Positions 1-13,125 are shown, numbered from the stretch's first letter. The stretch: 64,000 bases of DNA from Pipra filicauda (GCF_003945595.2 NW_024104443.1:1860001-1924000); one strand, 5' to 3'. Notes: generated by a model not told the origin, from the letters alone. Translations and numbers: made by a program.

Positions 1-231
1 GCTGTCCCTGGCTAATGTGTCAATACACTAAGCTTCTCTTAGAGAAGCGTGCCATGACAGCTAAAAAACTGGTCTCTGCGTTTCCATACCTGCTAGCAAG
101 CACAAACACAGCTTTTGAAATATTCATGCAGTGCCCAAACACACAGCACAATAGTTTATTTATGGTAATGACCCAATCCTGGGCAAACAAATGGGCTACT
201 TTAGTATGTAAAAATAGTAAATAAAACTGAA
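1..231. other. unassigned intergenic sequence
   Basis: No exon, repeat family or RNA gene is recognised. The short open frame here has no splice context and no familiar protein motif. Confidence 0.5.
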
Positions 232-476
232 AGAGAGTAGGTTTAGATTAGATATTGGGAAAAAAATCCTTTGCTGTGATGGTGGTGAGACATTGGAATA
301 GGTTGCTCAGAGAAGTTGTGGATGTCTCATCCCTGGAAGTGTTCAAGGTCAGGCTGGTTTGGGCTCTGAGCAACCTGGTCAAGTGGAAGGTGTTGCACTT
401 CATGGAAGGATGTAGGAAACAGATGATCTCTCAGGTCCTTTCTAATCCTAGCCAACCTATTATTCTGTGATTCTAT
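232..476 (+). mobile_element. CR1 LINE, 5'-truncated 3' end
   Basis: The segment follows the avian CR1 3' region in order: the 'gattagatattggg' block, the 'ggttgctcagagaag' block, 'tcatccctggaagtgttcaa', 'gagcaacctggtc', and a terminal 'attctgtgattctatgatt' octamer-type tail. It is truncated at its 5' side, as most CR1 copies are. The open frame across it is only the non-coding 3' portion. Confidence 0.9.
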
Positions 477-3400
477 GATTTCATGAGAATACAACATGCA
501 GTTCCCTCTTCAATATATGACCAAAGATCTATAAAATTGCTCACATCCATTGCTTGTAAATTCTCTCTTTTTTTTTTTATCTAAGACTTTTAGTCATTTT
601 TAACAGCAATTTTTTTATTTTTTTTCACCTAAGTTCCAATACCAATATGCAAACAACCAAACTCTGTCTTTCCCCAATGATGTGATACAACAACATGCTC
701 AAGCTTCTCTTTGGCCTGTGCACTAGAACAGAACCCTCTAATCTGCTCTGTTACCGGAACGTAACACCTTACCTTTGATTACCATCTCTTCTTGTTGCAA
801 ATTTTTTGAAGTTATGGTGCAATTGTCTTCCCTAGAGACATACACTAAGAAGGCTGGTTTCTCCTGTTGCTTACATCACTGACATTTCTGGGGCACAGGT
901 AAGTTCTTAACACGCTGCTGCAAGTTTAACAGGCAGTTATTTTGCAGCTGGCTGAAACACAGATATTGACCTAAGCCCTACTGACTCATAGCACAGACTA
1001 GACCAGATGCCTGTGCTTTCAATTTACAATGAAATCATGGGCTAATAACCATTCTATAACGGAATGTGTTATTCACCTTTAGCCACCAGGTGTTCTTAGG
1101 CTTTTAAAAGTTAGAAATTAAATTCAAATATTAGATAACTGAAAGATTTCTTATGCACTGAACTACTTCCACCTTTTTGTAAGACAAACACACGCTTTCG
1201 ATTTTGTTTTTGAAAACAAATACCGTCAAATAAACAAAATTGGAAAAAGAGAAACATAGATTCTAAGGTATTTGTTTTACGAAATAAGTAAACATTCTCC
1301 TAAACACATTATTAAGAAACATGATGAGGTCTAAATCAACTTAGACTGGCTAATCAAGTACTAGCTTGGAAGCTGATGAAGACCAAAGAAGCAGCAGCAT
1401 GTTAGGTACCAACGTGTAAATGTCTGTAAATAACAAAGTTAAACAAAACAGCAGTGAAATAAACAAGTTACTTCAAAATCTGGATTCATCCTGTCACACA
1501 GAATATGCAAATGACAATAAACTCTGGCAAAATATTGTTTTGTTTTTCTTACCAGTCCAATTTGGAGCCCTCTCCTCAAACTTCCAAGTATCAGACCAAG
1601 TGAAATTTTACCTGAAAAAGCTACTTGAAAACTTTCTTTCCCCTTTTTCTGGACAATTTAGATTTTTTTTTTTTTTCCAAGATTTACACATTTAAACATG
1701 CATTTCAAATGCAAAGTTATAGCATAGTTGTACTTTGGTTTTAATATGCTTCTAAATGTTCTTACAAAAAATTGATACACGCTTTATTACCTAAGGGAAA
1801 GGACGTCTCATCGGGATTTGATTTAAAATTCTTCGCTTCTGGAGAGCTAGATAAATTATAGTGAAAAATGTTTGGTGTTACACCTGTTCCAAATATCAGC
1901 TGGGGCATGTGTTAGCATAACTTGCAATCTTGACAGCTAACATCAGTAGCAAAAATGGTGGAATCTTATCAAGGACAAGTTAAGAGGGGACCAGATTTGC
2001 CAGAACCTCCCTGATTTGTTGTCTCTATAAATCATTTTGGGCTGTTACATTTTAACAACCTCAGTTTTCTTTCTCTTCCACCCATGTTGCAACATCTATG
2101 TCTTGCAGGTCTTTAGAATGTTTTCCATTCTGTTTAATTCCTCCTTAAAGTTTCCCTTGGATGAGTAGCACTCTTCCAAAGAGAATATACTCTAAGTGGA
2201 ATCAGTTTGACACTTTCTCCTTGGTTGTAATCTAGTATTCTGAATTATTTTTGGAGTCAGAATGAATGTTAACAACTACTTAAACCTTCTGCATCTGCAT
2301 GGATATGAGCTGCATGCTTGGAATAACAAAAAGACTATCTAAGATTCAAATAGGACTGCTAATAGCTTCTAGTAAGGTAACAGCTTCTGGAGGTAAAATA
2401 ATAGGACATTGACACAGTTAAAAATGTGTGCCACCCCAGCTGTTTGTCTTTTCCATCTAGGCAAGGGTGTCAAACAAAAGAAGAAAAACTCATAACAGTG
2501 ATTAAAGAAATAACAGGTGGGAGAGATGAACAACTGGTGCCATTTAATGTGATGTAGTTTAACAAAATTTGAACAACTACTCATAACACGAATTATTCCA
2601 TAATCAGATCAGACAGCATCTCCAGTGCACCAGCCTCTTTCCTCCCATCCATCTCTGCTTCAGGTTTCCCTGCCCAGCTCTGATATGGTGCAGCTGTGCT
2701 GCCCCGATTAAGGATAAGGGAGCAGAGCAGCAGGAACTGGGAGAAGGCTGTTCCTGCTTCCCCTGGGAGATGCATCATGCTCAGGTCCCCCTGCCTGTGA
2801 TGCTGATGCTCTCAGTGCCCAGCTGCCCAGACACTGCACAGCAGCAAGTGCTGCTGCTCCCTGACAAGACCAGTTACGAACATCCTTCCATCATGATCAT
2901 GAGTCTAACAGTGATGGATCTGTGCTGTCTAAGCCTCGACCACTGCTGACTTTCTTGCCCTTCGTAACAGCTCCTATTATTTTCAACATCCTTTTTCTTA
3001 CAACAGGTTACAGAAGTCCACCCTGTGTTTCTGATGTCACATGGAAAACACTAGGGATGTTCCCCCACTTTTAAGACATCCACAATTGCTCCTGAGATTT
3101 TGACTTTCCTTCGGTGACACACCCTGAGGCACCTTCGGTCTGTGGCCCTGAAGAGCCTCATGTGAGGTCTGCACCAACCTCTCTGTCCCTCGGCCTGGGG
3201 CTCCAGGGGAGGACATGGGGGGAGGATGTGGGGCTGATGAGGCCCTGCCCTGTCCTCCTGGCTGTGTGGTTGCCCTTTCCTCCTGGCTCCTGGTCCCTAG
3301 CACAGCCACTGGCTCTTGCTGCTCTCTGACCTTAGGTTAAGGGTTATGGTACCTGGTTTCTGAAACAACTGCTACCGCTTACACAGTTCTGTCTATTGTC

Positions 3401-6400
3401 ATCGATTCCTCCAGGACCTCCTAAAAGTCTGGCTGTGATTTTTGCTCCTTCAGGCCTCCTGAAGTTTCACAGCCTCATTGTTCCCAGTGCTGATGTCTCC
3501 ACCTGGAGAATTCAGGGGTTTTATGGGGAAATCTGACTAAGCCAGAAACAGACTGCTAGCTCATTCCTCAGCTGATCCTTAGCTATTGGGAGCTGCTGAC
3601 TAGTAGCAGAGAGGTTCATAAGCTGTCTGTTCTCCTGCCTCCCTTTACAATATTCTTTTCTGAGTTGCATAGGTGAAAAGAGGATAGCAGCCTTCTGATT
3701 CGATTAAGTATGGATACCACTGCTTGTAACAAGCTGCAAGCTTTGTGTCTAGCTGACACAAGAGATGGGCCTCAGGACTTGCTAGACTTTGTATGGACCT
3801 CACTTGGCCTGCCTGGAGGGTCAGGATGCTGATAGCTTGCTGCACTGTCTCCCATGACCCAAACTGAAACCATCAGACTTGGACTCAGAGGATTTGTGGA
3901 AATATGGATAGGAAACCAAAGGAAGGGGTGAACATAAGAAATTTCTGCATGTTTTTTTACCTACATACAACTTGGACTACAAATTTAAAAAAAATGGTAA
4001 TTGAACTAACAATAACTCCTTAATTAAACTGCTAGGACAGTATGTTTTTTTGACTAGGAGAAGTTTGAGTCTAACACAGTATTGGGAATTCAAGCAAGCT
4101 ACTTTAACTTGATCCCATAACCTGGTGATTGGCATGAAGTGCCCCTAGATGTGTCAAAATCTTCTCATGCATTGCTGTTTGTGAAATGTCCTCTGTCACT
4201 TCTAGCAGGTACAGTATACCCTCTCCTGTTGCATTTGGTGATTTACTGGAAATTCTCTGATCCTTTTTCATCCAATTGCTCTTCTGTCAGTATGGTTTGG
4301 CTGTTAAATAGATGTAAGGTTTGTAATTATATAACCTTATGCTGAATGCACCCCTTTCTTTCTGCAAGGCTTCTTTAACATCACCTACTTTAGTAACAGT
4401 ACATGATGCAAAACCATGATTTATTTGATTTATTTGATGGAATGCCATCAGTTTGGCTTAATTCTGTTTTCTCAGAGCTTCAGCGTCCAAACCAGACGTA
4501 GCAATGACCAGGATATTTCAGTTACGTGACCCGAAGCACTGTTCCATTACATTGATCATTACAAAAGTCCAAACAAAAATATAGTACAAAACTAAACTGT
4601 ATACAAAGCAACTTTTAAAAACTGGTACATACAATCCCACAATCAGAAATTAAGAAATGGAAATGTATTATTATGGTTTCCTGTGAACAACACCTGTTTT
4701 ATGATTCTATGTAAAAATTAAATGTGATTTTAATTATTGTGCTATGGACCTCTAAAATGATACTTTATAACTTCTCCTTGAAAATAAACCATTTAATAAA
4801 GATCAACACTCTTTCCCAGTGAAAGAATTCACTTGAGTATCTTTGTAAAAAAAAAAAAAATCCTGAAAAAAAAAAATCCTGTAATGGCTTAACATCTTAA
4901 TTTGACTATTGCATTTACTAAGAGCTAACATGCAAGGAGTTTATTTTGGGTTTTTTTTTTCACTTACATCTGCTTTTATATATTCCATGAATGAAATCCA
5001 CTTGATGAACCTGATATTCAGTGGACTGCTGAGCAAGAAAATTTCTTGATTTGCAGCTAAAATTATTTTAGGCTCCAGTGCAAATTTCAATTGACCTTGA
5101 GTTGGCCTTTTTTTTTTCCAAGTACAGCTTTTAATTTTCATATTTGCTTTTTAATATTAATTTCAGTATTTTGTTATTTTCTAATTTAAGAGAAATTTAA
5201 AAAAGCAATCAACAACTGGAAAGCTTAATTTTTAGAATATTTTCTGTGCAGGGCAATTTTTAAAAGCTGAATTTGTTAATAGATTTTTTTAGTAGAGAAA
5301 TTTCAGGGAGTTCATGAGCTTAGCAATTTTTATGCACAAATTCTCTATTTTATAATATACATTAATACAGTCCAGCTTTTATATTTCACATATATAATTA
5401 TCATGACTAAGCACAGTTAAAAACAAGTCTATCCAAGAATCACTCATGGAAACATTTTTGCCCAGGAGGGTAACAGTCAGTGAATGAAGTCAGACGAGTC
5501 TTCTAAACAAACAGAAGTTTCATATATTTAGAAAAAGGGAGAACCCCTGAAAAAGCCCAGGCAAGTTTATTCTGGATCAATAAAAACATGGGGCAGAATT
5601 GTGTAATTGCAGCTTTATTACACTTAATGTTAAACTTTTCCTGTAAAAGGCTAGAACAGTTAGAGATATTTGACATTAAGACACTTCTGAAAATTAAAGC
5701 AACAAAGTCAGAATTTGTGTATTTATTTGAATACATAACTGACATCTTAACAGAAATAACTAGCTAGTAAGAGGCTAAAGCACTGTGTGGCTATAATTTG
5801 CAAAACTTTGACAAACCCCATACAATCATGATCCCTAAAATTACAAAGAATGTCATATCTATTGATACAACTCTTAAAAAAAAAAAAAGAATTTCCCAAA
5901 ACTGAAAACATCCTTTTCTTAGAAAAATAGGAGATTCATGAGAAAATGAATGTATCAGTTTTTAAGAGCAGAGACATCAAGTATTGCAATAAAACTCAAA
6001 TCTTACAATGATACGAATTTTTTTCACCCGTTTTTGAAACACTAACTATATTGACTGTACAGCTTTAATCTTGATTGGACTTCTTTTGCAGTGGAATTTA
6101 TAACATACTAGCACTTTTCTTTCTGTACATATTTCTGTCACGGATGTTTTTTAAAAGCTCACAGGGAGAGACTTCCTAGATGAACATTTGCAGCCATATC
6201 TTCTGTTAGTAAAGAGGAAAAGTTAATAGTAACCATAACTCTGTATATGCAGAATTTACTGTACATCAAAAAGCGTTACTAAGTGCCTGCCACTAGAGGC
6301 CATGTATTTCCTGATGAAACAAGGTATGAGGCAGATCCAGTTTCATATGGTTTTGTTGAAACTGGGAACTGGGCAGAAATAAAAGAGAAGAGACTGCTCA

Positions 6401-8228
6401 GCTCTAGACAACACTGAAACTAGTGTTTTTGAAAAGAAATAAAATAATTAGTTCTTCTCTATTGATCTATCCAGCAGATTCCAAGGGAAGGGAAAAATTC
6501 GTGGAACTTACTGTGCGAGAAATCAATGGCTCTGGTAAGGGATTTGTCGCATTAGCTCCGAATATGTTCATGGGTCAAAAACCATGAAGCTTACAGAAAC
6601 CAGATGAGGTTTGGTTAAAAGTAAAAGATCACAGCATTGAGACAAAACCAGAAGTTTCCACATGGAGGCATATTCATTAGGCAGCTTAATAAATCATGGG
6701 AATAACTATAGGAATTAATTGTAGGATATTGGTTTAATCCTTTTATTTTCACTGACCAAGTAATCAAATGGGCATACATTTAAACGCATTTCAGTCCATG
6801 ATACCTTGGTTGGACTTCCCAAGAATGAAAATGGCATAAGATTCAGATCCATTACTAATATCTTAATGAAGATAATTGTTCAAGAAAGTATCTCCTTTGT
6901 CATATATTCAAAACAAGAGAAAAGTTGACACTGCTTCTTTGGGCCTATACTGGTGTCAGAATTACACACAGGGCAAATTAAGAGCTACATTATCATAATT
7001 TACATACATACAAAATGCTAAACCAGCCGCACGATTACTCTGAGACACAATGTAATTTGGAGGTACCTTGAGCTAGTTAGATTGTACAGCAGAAGAGTAC
7101 ATAGCTGTAGGTTTGCTTTGTTCACTTTTAAAATAATAAGTGTGTTCAAAAGAAAATGAAACCAGATAATTTTTACATAAATAAGTAGAAAACTTCATAC
7201 AGGCAATCAAAATGTAGGTTTTACACTGTTTCCAGGACAAACACATTATCAGGACTGGAATGGGATTAAGACTGTACCAGTAATATAAAACAATGAAGAT
7301 AGTCAAGAGAAAAGATGACTAATATATTAAACTCCTGGTTTTATAAGCCACTGAGGCAAGTTCATTTGTATTTTATTCTGACTCTCTCTGGTTACTAACA
7401 TTACTTATTCCACATGCCTGTTCAAAACAGGCAAATACACTTGGTAGAGGTGTTAATGTATCTTAAATACCACAAAGTGTATAAAAAATCAAGGTCAATT
7501 TTCTTAATTGGAAAAAAAAATGCAGATGCAAAAGAAGATTCATCATTTAAAAAAAAAAAGGTAGCACCCTTTTTTCACAGCTTCCTTTGCATGAATTCTG
7601 ACCTAGGTCAAATGACAGAAAATTATGTGGAGAGAGAGGTTACACAATAGGCATGAAATAATCCACAGATGAGGGATTTTACTCAGAGTGTCAAGGTATC
7701 ACAAATAAAGTTGTGTAAGTACTTGAGGACTGAAACATTCAGAAAACACTGAAAAGCTTCCTGGAAATTGTGTTCTAAGGATCTCAGGTAATCAACTTTG
7801 CATCTTATTTTATAGCTGTGAGAGTCAAAGGGAATATTGTACTGACAAAATGTTGTGCCATGTTTCTGGGAGATAATCTTGCAACGAGAGAGTGGGTCTG
7901 TGCACCACTTCGCCTCTATATGAGAGGGGACAGCTGTGAGATTCTTGAAAAAAAATATTTTGAATACGCATTTTTTCCCCTATCTGCCTTATCTGATGGT
8001 AAGACATTATTGTCATAATTTTCTCAATCCCCTTCGAAATTCGGAGAATGGCAGTTCTCGGACTTCAAAATGCAGGTCTATTTCTTAAGCAAAACCACAG
8101 GTATTATCTAGTACTCCCATGATCACAAAAATGTGACACACCATGATACTATGCAACAGGAGAACTCCTATGATGTGTGAGACTGCAGAAGCTGTAACTG
8201 ATCAAATAAAACACAGTAAATTTAGAAC
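477..8228. other. gene-poor intergenic region with no supported gene
   Basis: This is AT-rich single-copy-looking DNA with short A/T homopolymers (for example near 1662, 4847 and 5876). The stretch 2600-3330 is clearly richer in G+C than its surroundings and could be an old, unrecognised repeat. I see no exon with a recognisable protein, no RNA gene and no repeat family I can name. Confidence 0.5.
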
Positions 8229-8233
8229 ATGGC
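8229..8233. repeat. left target-site duplication ATGGC
   Basis: Identical to 8820-8824 on the other side of the LTR. Confidence 0.8.
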
Positions 8234-8819
8234 TGTGCTGGTTTAAAAGTTAACCAGCAGGGGAAATGAACTCAACTCAAAAGAGAGATTATAAATCAGA
8301 ATAACAATTTAATAAATAATACAATAATTATGATTATACAGACAAGCAATTTGATTTTAACCCACAAAACCCAAATGTATAACCCAGCACCCTGGGGCAT
8401 GAACAAAGTGATGTTTCTTGCCCCCCCCCCCCCCCCCCCCCCCCCCCCAAGTCCAAAGTAAAGGGAGAGGGGAAAAAACACCTGCTGGTGGGAGAACTGT
8501 TGCAGTCTGGTCAAAAGTGGTGATTGCAGTCCAGCTGAGGGTGGTGAGCTGCAGTCTGGTTGAGAGCGGTGAGCTGCAGTCTTCCTCTGGATCCCACAAG
8601 TGGTAAAAAGGTTCCAAAACTCCAAGTTATATATTCTCCAGTTCAGGCAGGAATGCTCAGTCCTTCTCTCAGAGCAGGGAATTCCGTAAAAGGGTATGAA
8701 CATCTACAGGCCTCTACTGCTAACAATTTCTGGGAAATGGCATGGAAGGCTATAGAATACACAGTTTTGGGTTACACCCATACCATGATGAACTGGTCTC
8801 AGCTGTCCTAACTAGGACA
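8234..8819 (-). mobile_element. solo LTR of an endogenous retrovirus (ERVL-like, 5-bp duplication)
   Basis: The element has TG...CA ends: read on the minus strand it starts TGTCCTAGTT and ends CCAGCACA. It is flanked by the identical 5-mer ATGGC at 8229-8233 and 8820-8824. A 5-bp duplication is usual for ERVL-type (class III) elements. A TATATAA box lies on the minus strand near 8625. Near-repeats of 'gcagtctggt' occur at about 8500-8580. No gag, pol or env sequence is attached, so this is a recombined solo LTR. Class assignment rests mainly on the duplication length. Confidence 0.8.
8421..8448. repeat. C28 homopolymer inside the LTR
   Basis: An uninterrupted run of 28 C on the plus strand (G on the LTR sense strand). 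The true length is uncertain because sequencing and assembly are unreliable in such runs. It creates spurious poly-Gly and poly-Pro reading frames. Confidence 0.95.
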
Positions 8820-8824
8820 ATGGC
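8820..8824. repeat. right target-site duplication ATGGC
   Basis: Identical to 8229-8233, directly abutting the CA end of the LTR. Confidence 0.8.
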
Positions 8825-9464
8825 TAAATTTTAGAATTCTTCCACAAATTTAGCAATTTTTTTTTAATATTTGTTAGTGTCTCCTCAAGGTGTTCCAGTA
8901 TTAATTTTATTATATTCTTTTGACTTAAACATCCTAGAATATAGTTTCCATTCCCACTTTACACTTTGGATCGTAAAGGGACTTCCTAGTTAATCAGTTC
9001 TCATGTCTTTATCCCAGTCATAACCCCATCTAAAACTTTAGAATTCACTAAATCCATTACTAATTGGTTCCTCAACATTCTTCTACTGAAAATTAAAAGC
9101 CTTCTAACTTTAACAGAAAATTAGTTGATGTCAGTTTGCTCATTTGTTTTCAAATCTTCTGTTGCCTTTTTTTTCTCTTTCCTGGTTGTGTATTTCACAG
9201 AGCACTTCACTTTGCTAGATTGAGCCAGTTGGTTTCTTTCAATTCCTTTTGGAAAACAAATTTCTCTAGTAATCTTTCTGCATGTTTTCTCCTTTAAAGT
9301 GATTTCTGGGAAGCTGGCACACACTATGGAGGATAACAACTTTAGCAGGTATCTCTGATTGCAATATACACATAAATTGCTTCTATTTTTTCCCTTTTCA
9401 TGAGCATTGTTAGTCTAGCCAAATAGATTATTCACCTCAGAGTCTATTACCACTTTTTATCTGA
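8825..9464. other. intergenic spacer, nothing recognised
   Basis: AT-rich sequence between the solo LTR and the RTE element. A minus-strand open frame at 9121-9339 is low-complexity Lys/Thr-rich and shows no known motif. Confidence 0.5.
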
Positions 9465-9475
9465 GCACTCTAGAT
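9465..9475. repeat. RTE target-site duplication, 3' side
   Basis: GCACTCTAGAT matches 13115-13125 at 10 of 11 positions. Confidence 0.75.
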
Positions 9476-12400
9476 CATGGCTGGGCTTCGCGAATGAAGA
9501 TTAGGGAAAATTCTCTACCCACGTTTGACACAAGCGCGCTGGTGGCTAAAAAGGCCAATGCGAGATAGACATGTCCGGTTGCAAAAGGCACACCAGAAAG
9601 ACTCCTTAGGTGGTAAATTCTGCAAGGCACAATTCTTTCTGCATTGTCTTTCCTCCTTGAGAGTGATCCTGCATGCTTTCTCAAAGGAAGCAGCAGCGTT
9701 ATAGATGGTGTGTCTCCAGGCCTCCCGACTGGAGGCCAGAGTAGACCAGTTATGTTGATCAATGTGGCCAAGGCTGAGATGTTGTTTCATGGAGTCCTTG
9801 TATCTTTTCTTCGGGGCTCCTCTCATGCGGCAGCTGGTGGTAAATTCACCATAAAGCAGGATCTTAGGGAGGTGGTGGTCCTTCATCCTTGAGATGTGCC
9901 CTGCCCAACACAGCTGTGTTCTCAGCAACATGGCCTCTACACTTGTGACTGCTGCTTGCTCTAGAACAGATGTATTGGTCACGTAATCTGACCAGCTGAT
10001 GTTTAGGATTGTACGAAGGCAGTGTTGATGGAAGCGTTCTAAGCGTTGCAGGTGGCGGCGGTAGATAACCCACGATTCAGATCCATATAAGACAGTAGAC
10101 AGCACAATGGCTCTGTAAACACTGATCTTTGTACTTCTCATCAAGTGTTTATTTTGCCAAACTCTCTTCTGAAGCTTTCTGAAAGCACTATTTGCCTTTA
10201 CTAACCTGTTGTCTATCTCTCCATCAATCTTACCATCCAAGGAGATGAGGCTACCTAGTTATTTAAATTGCTGGACTGATTTGAGCACTGATTGGCCAAT
10301 GGTGATATGGGGATGATGGGGGACTTCCTGAGGTGCAGGTTGATAGAGAACTTCTGTCTTCTTTAAGCTGACTTCCAGCCCAAAGAGCTCAGCAGTGTCT
10401 GCAAAGCAGGATGTTAAAAACGCTGCAGAGCTGCTTCTGTGTGGGCAACAAGGGCGGCGTCATCAGCATAAAGCAGCTCCCGGACAAGATGGTTTAAGGT
10501 CTTAATGTGGGCCTTCAGTCACCTTAGGTTGAATAGGCTTCCATCAGTACGGTATCAAATGTAGATACTGTCCTGATCATCGAGGTCTGCCATGGTCCTT
10601 TGGAGCATCATGCTGAAAAAGACTGTGAATAGGGTTGGAGAGAGAACGCAGCCTTGTTTCACTCCATTAGTTATTAGAAAGGGCTCAGAAAGTGCATTGC
10701 CATATCTGACTTGGCCGTGCGGATCCTCATGGAGTGAGATGATCATTTTAAGGAACTTGGGGGGACAACCTAAACATTCCAAAATCTGCCACAGACCTTT
10801 CCTGCTCACAGTATCGAAAGCTTTGGTGAGGTCTACAAAGGTTACATAGAGACCTTTGTTCTGTTCCCTACATTTCTCTTGCAGTTGTCTGAGAACAAAC
10901 ACCATGTCTGTGGTGTTCCTGTTGGCTCTGAAACCACATTGGCTTTCAGTTGGAATTCCTTCTGCTATAGCGGGTAATAGTCTGTTCAAGAGTATTCTTG
11001 CCAGGATTTTGCCAGCAATGGAGAGCAGAGTAATACCATGGTAATTTGAGCAGTCTGATTTAATTCCTTTCTTCTTATATAGGGTAATGATGACTGCATC
11101 TCGAAGGTCTGATGGTAGTTCACCTAGTTCCCAACAGCGCAGTAAGAACTCGTGAAATTTAGCATGGAGTGCAAGGCCCCCATGTTTCCAGACTTCAGGT
11201 GGAATTTCATCAACCCCAGCTGCCTTGCCGATTTTCACCTGCTGTATGGCCTTGAGGGTTTCTCCTAAAGTGGGGGCAATATCCAATTCATACTTTACCG
11301 GTTGTTGTGTGATGGACTGAATTTGCTGTATCTTGGACTACCCGGTTGGTACTGAAAAGGGTCTGAAAGTGTTCAGACCATCGATTCAGAATGGAGGTTT
11401 TATCTGTCAGAAGTGTTTGACCATCAGCGCTGAGTAGAGGGCTTTGTACCTGGTATGTAGGCCCGTATGCTGTTTTCAGGGCCTCATAGAATCCTTTGTG
11501 ATCACCCGTGTCAGCGCACAATTGTGTTTTTTCAGCTAGACTGATCCGCCACTTATTCTGGATGTGCTTGGTGGGTGGTTCTCTTCTTCCTCAACAATTC
11601 CTGGATTTCTTGATTGTTTTCATCAAACCAGTCCTTGTTCTTCTTGAGGGAGAACCCTAAGGATTCTTCAGAGGACTGCTGGATGCTGTTTTTTATATGG
11701 TGCCAGAGTGTTACAGGAGAGGTATCTGTAGAATCTGAGGAATGGTTATCTAGCCTAGTTTGAAGATTAGCCTGGAATTTGTGTCTCACTGTGGCTGATT
11801 GGAGATTGTTAACTTGGAGTCTCCTCCTTGGGATACTGCCCCTTTTAGGTTTGAATTTAAGAATGAGGTTGAGTTAACAGTGCACAAGCTGATGGTCTGT
11901 TTGGCATTCTGTGCTGGCCATCACACGGGTATGGTGGACATCATGGACATCTCTCCATCGCACCAAGACGTAATCAATGAGGTGCCAATGTTTGGATCTG
12001 GGATGCATCCATGTTGTCTTCAGACTATTTTTCTGCTGAAAGATAGTGTTAGTGACAGTGAGCTGTTGCTCCACACAGAATTCTAGCAGAAGTCAACCAT
12101 TATCATTGCAGTTTCCAACACCATGCTTGCCTAATACTCCTTTCCAGGCTTCAAAATTCTTACCTACTCTGGCATTGAAATCACCAAGGATAATGATCTT
12201 ATCATCTGCAGGAACCTTTTGGGTAAGGCGGCACAGGTCAGTGTAAAATTTATCTTTTTCAGCAGGGTCAGCTTGGAGAATTGGGGCACATATACTAAAG
12301 AGGACAACATGTTGGTTGTTGTGGAGTGGAAGGCGTAGGGAGATAATTTGGTCAGAATGAGCTGATGGTAGATTTTCGAGTTTAGGAACAATAGAGTTTT

Positions 12401-13114
12401 TGATCATGAAGCCAACTCCTGAGAAATACTTTTCAGTTCTGGGTTTACCTGACCAAAAGAGTGTGTAACCGGCACCATGTTCTCTGAGGCTGCCTTCCTC
12501 GTGAAGGCGAACATCACTGAGAGCAGCAATGTCGATGTTGAGACGTGACAGTTCATGGGCAAACAGGGCAGACCGGTGCTCAGGACGTCCACTATCTGCA
12601 GAATTGAGCATGGTGCTGATGTTCCAGCATGCTAGAGTTAATTTGGCTGCACCTTTGGAGGCAGGTGTATATGCCTTTGTCTTTTGATCTTTGTGTGACC
12701 GCATTTGTAGAAGATGTCGATACAGAGCTTTGCAAATGTGGGTAAGGCCTTTGAGCCTGCGCAATGGATTTTTTAGGTGAGACACCGTATGCGCTGAACT
12801 GAACCCACCCTTTAATTCTAAGGTTCATCTGCCAGGGCTGAGCGAGCTTGGATGGTAGCAGCGAGGTCCTCAGGATGTAGGTTTAATTAGAGTGACCTTC
12901 TCTTAGATGGATGGCCTTACAGGGTTGATCGAGCTCCATCTGCCCGGGTTTGGAGTTTTCCTTCTCTTCTGTGTGTTCCGGGGTCCCACTCTCATCTCCC
13001 ACGATGGCACAGTCCACACCAGCGAAGCTCCTCCTCTCTCACTCCTGTCCGTGCCTGGGGCCGGGCCCAAGCGCATGTGTCCTGGGGCCAGGCTGAGGCC
13101 GGGCCGCGCCGAGT
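9476..13114 (-). mobile_element. near-full-length RTE-clade non-LTR retrotransposon (AviRTE-like), inactivated
   Basis: The 3.64-kb element reads on the minus strand. It has a GC-rich 5' leader (about 12786-13114), an APE-type endonuclease, a reverse transcriptase and a C-terminal Cys/His motif, and ends in CCCAGCCATG at 9476. Flanking 11-mers differ at one base: GCACTCTAGAT (9465-9475) and GCATTCTAGAT (13115-13125). That is a decayed target-site duplication, so the copy is probably complete at both ends. Size, a single EN-RT reading frame and absence of a poly(A) tail fit the RTE clade. AviRTE is the RTE family described in several bird lineages and in filarial nematodes, and assignment to it is by recall and needs a database match. 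Frameshifts and stops show it is dead. Confidence 0.85.
9515..12785 (-). pseudogene. broken RTE ORF: endonuclease-reverse transcriptase
   Basis: On the minus strand the protein is recognisable in pieces. The endonuclease (12785 to about 11800) has LACWNISTM, ALSDVRLHEEG, GDFNARVG, the DYVLVRW block and a TDHQLV motif. The reverse transcriptase (about 11290-10240) has GFRANRNTTDMV, FVDLTKAFDTV (about 10811-10842), NGVKQGCVLSP and YADD (10459-10470). The C-terminal part (10240-9515) has YGSESW, WAGHISRM, GAPKKRYKDS and a CAFC...HQRAC zinc-finger-like motif. In-frame stops lie at 12093-12095, 11874-11876, 10555-10557 and 10519-10521. The reading frame changes near 11550, near 11287 and between 10519 and 10240. 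Conserved blocks remain easy to read, suggesting moderate age. It cannot encode an active protein. Confidence 0.9.
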
Positions 13115-13125
13115 GCATTCTAGAT
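13115..13125. repeat. RTE target-site duplication, 5' side
   Basis: GCATTCTAGAT abuts the GC-rich 5' end of the element. The base composition drops sharply to AT-rich DNA just beyond it, which supports this boundary. Confidence 0.75.

Noticed and set aside
3037..3329. Overlapping Pro/Gly-rich frames on both strands
   Set aside because: Located in a GC-richer patch with no splice context or recognised protein; likely chance or an unknown repeat.
8296..8703. 135-codon minus-strand frame with a poly-Gly run
   Set aside because: Lies wholly in the solo LTR and is created by the C28 tract.
9515..11286. RTE frames as host genes
   Set aside because: They are pieces of one retrotransposon ORF with frameshifts and stops; RT and endonuclease motifs are clear.
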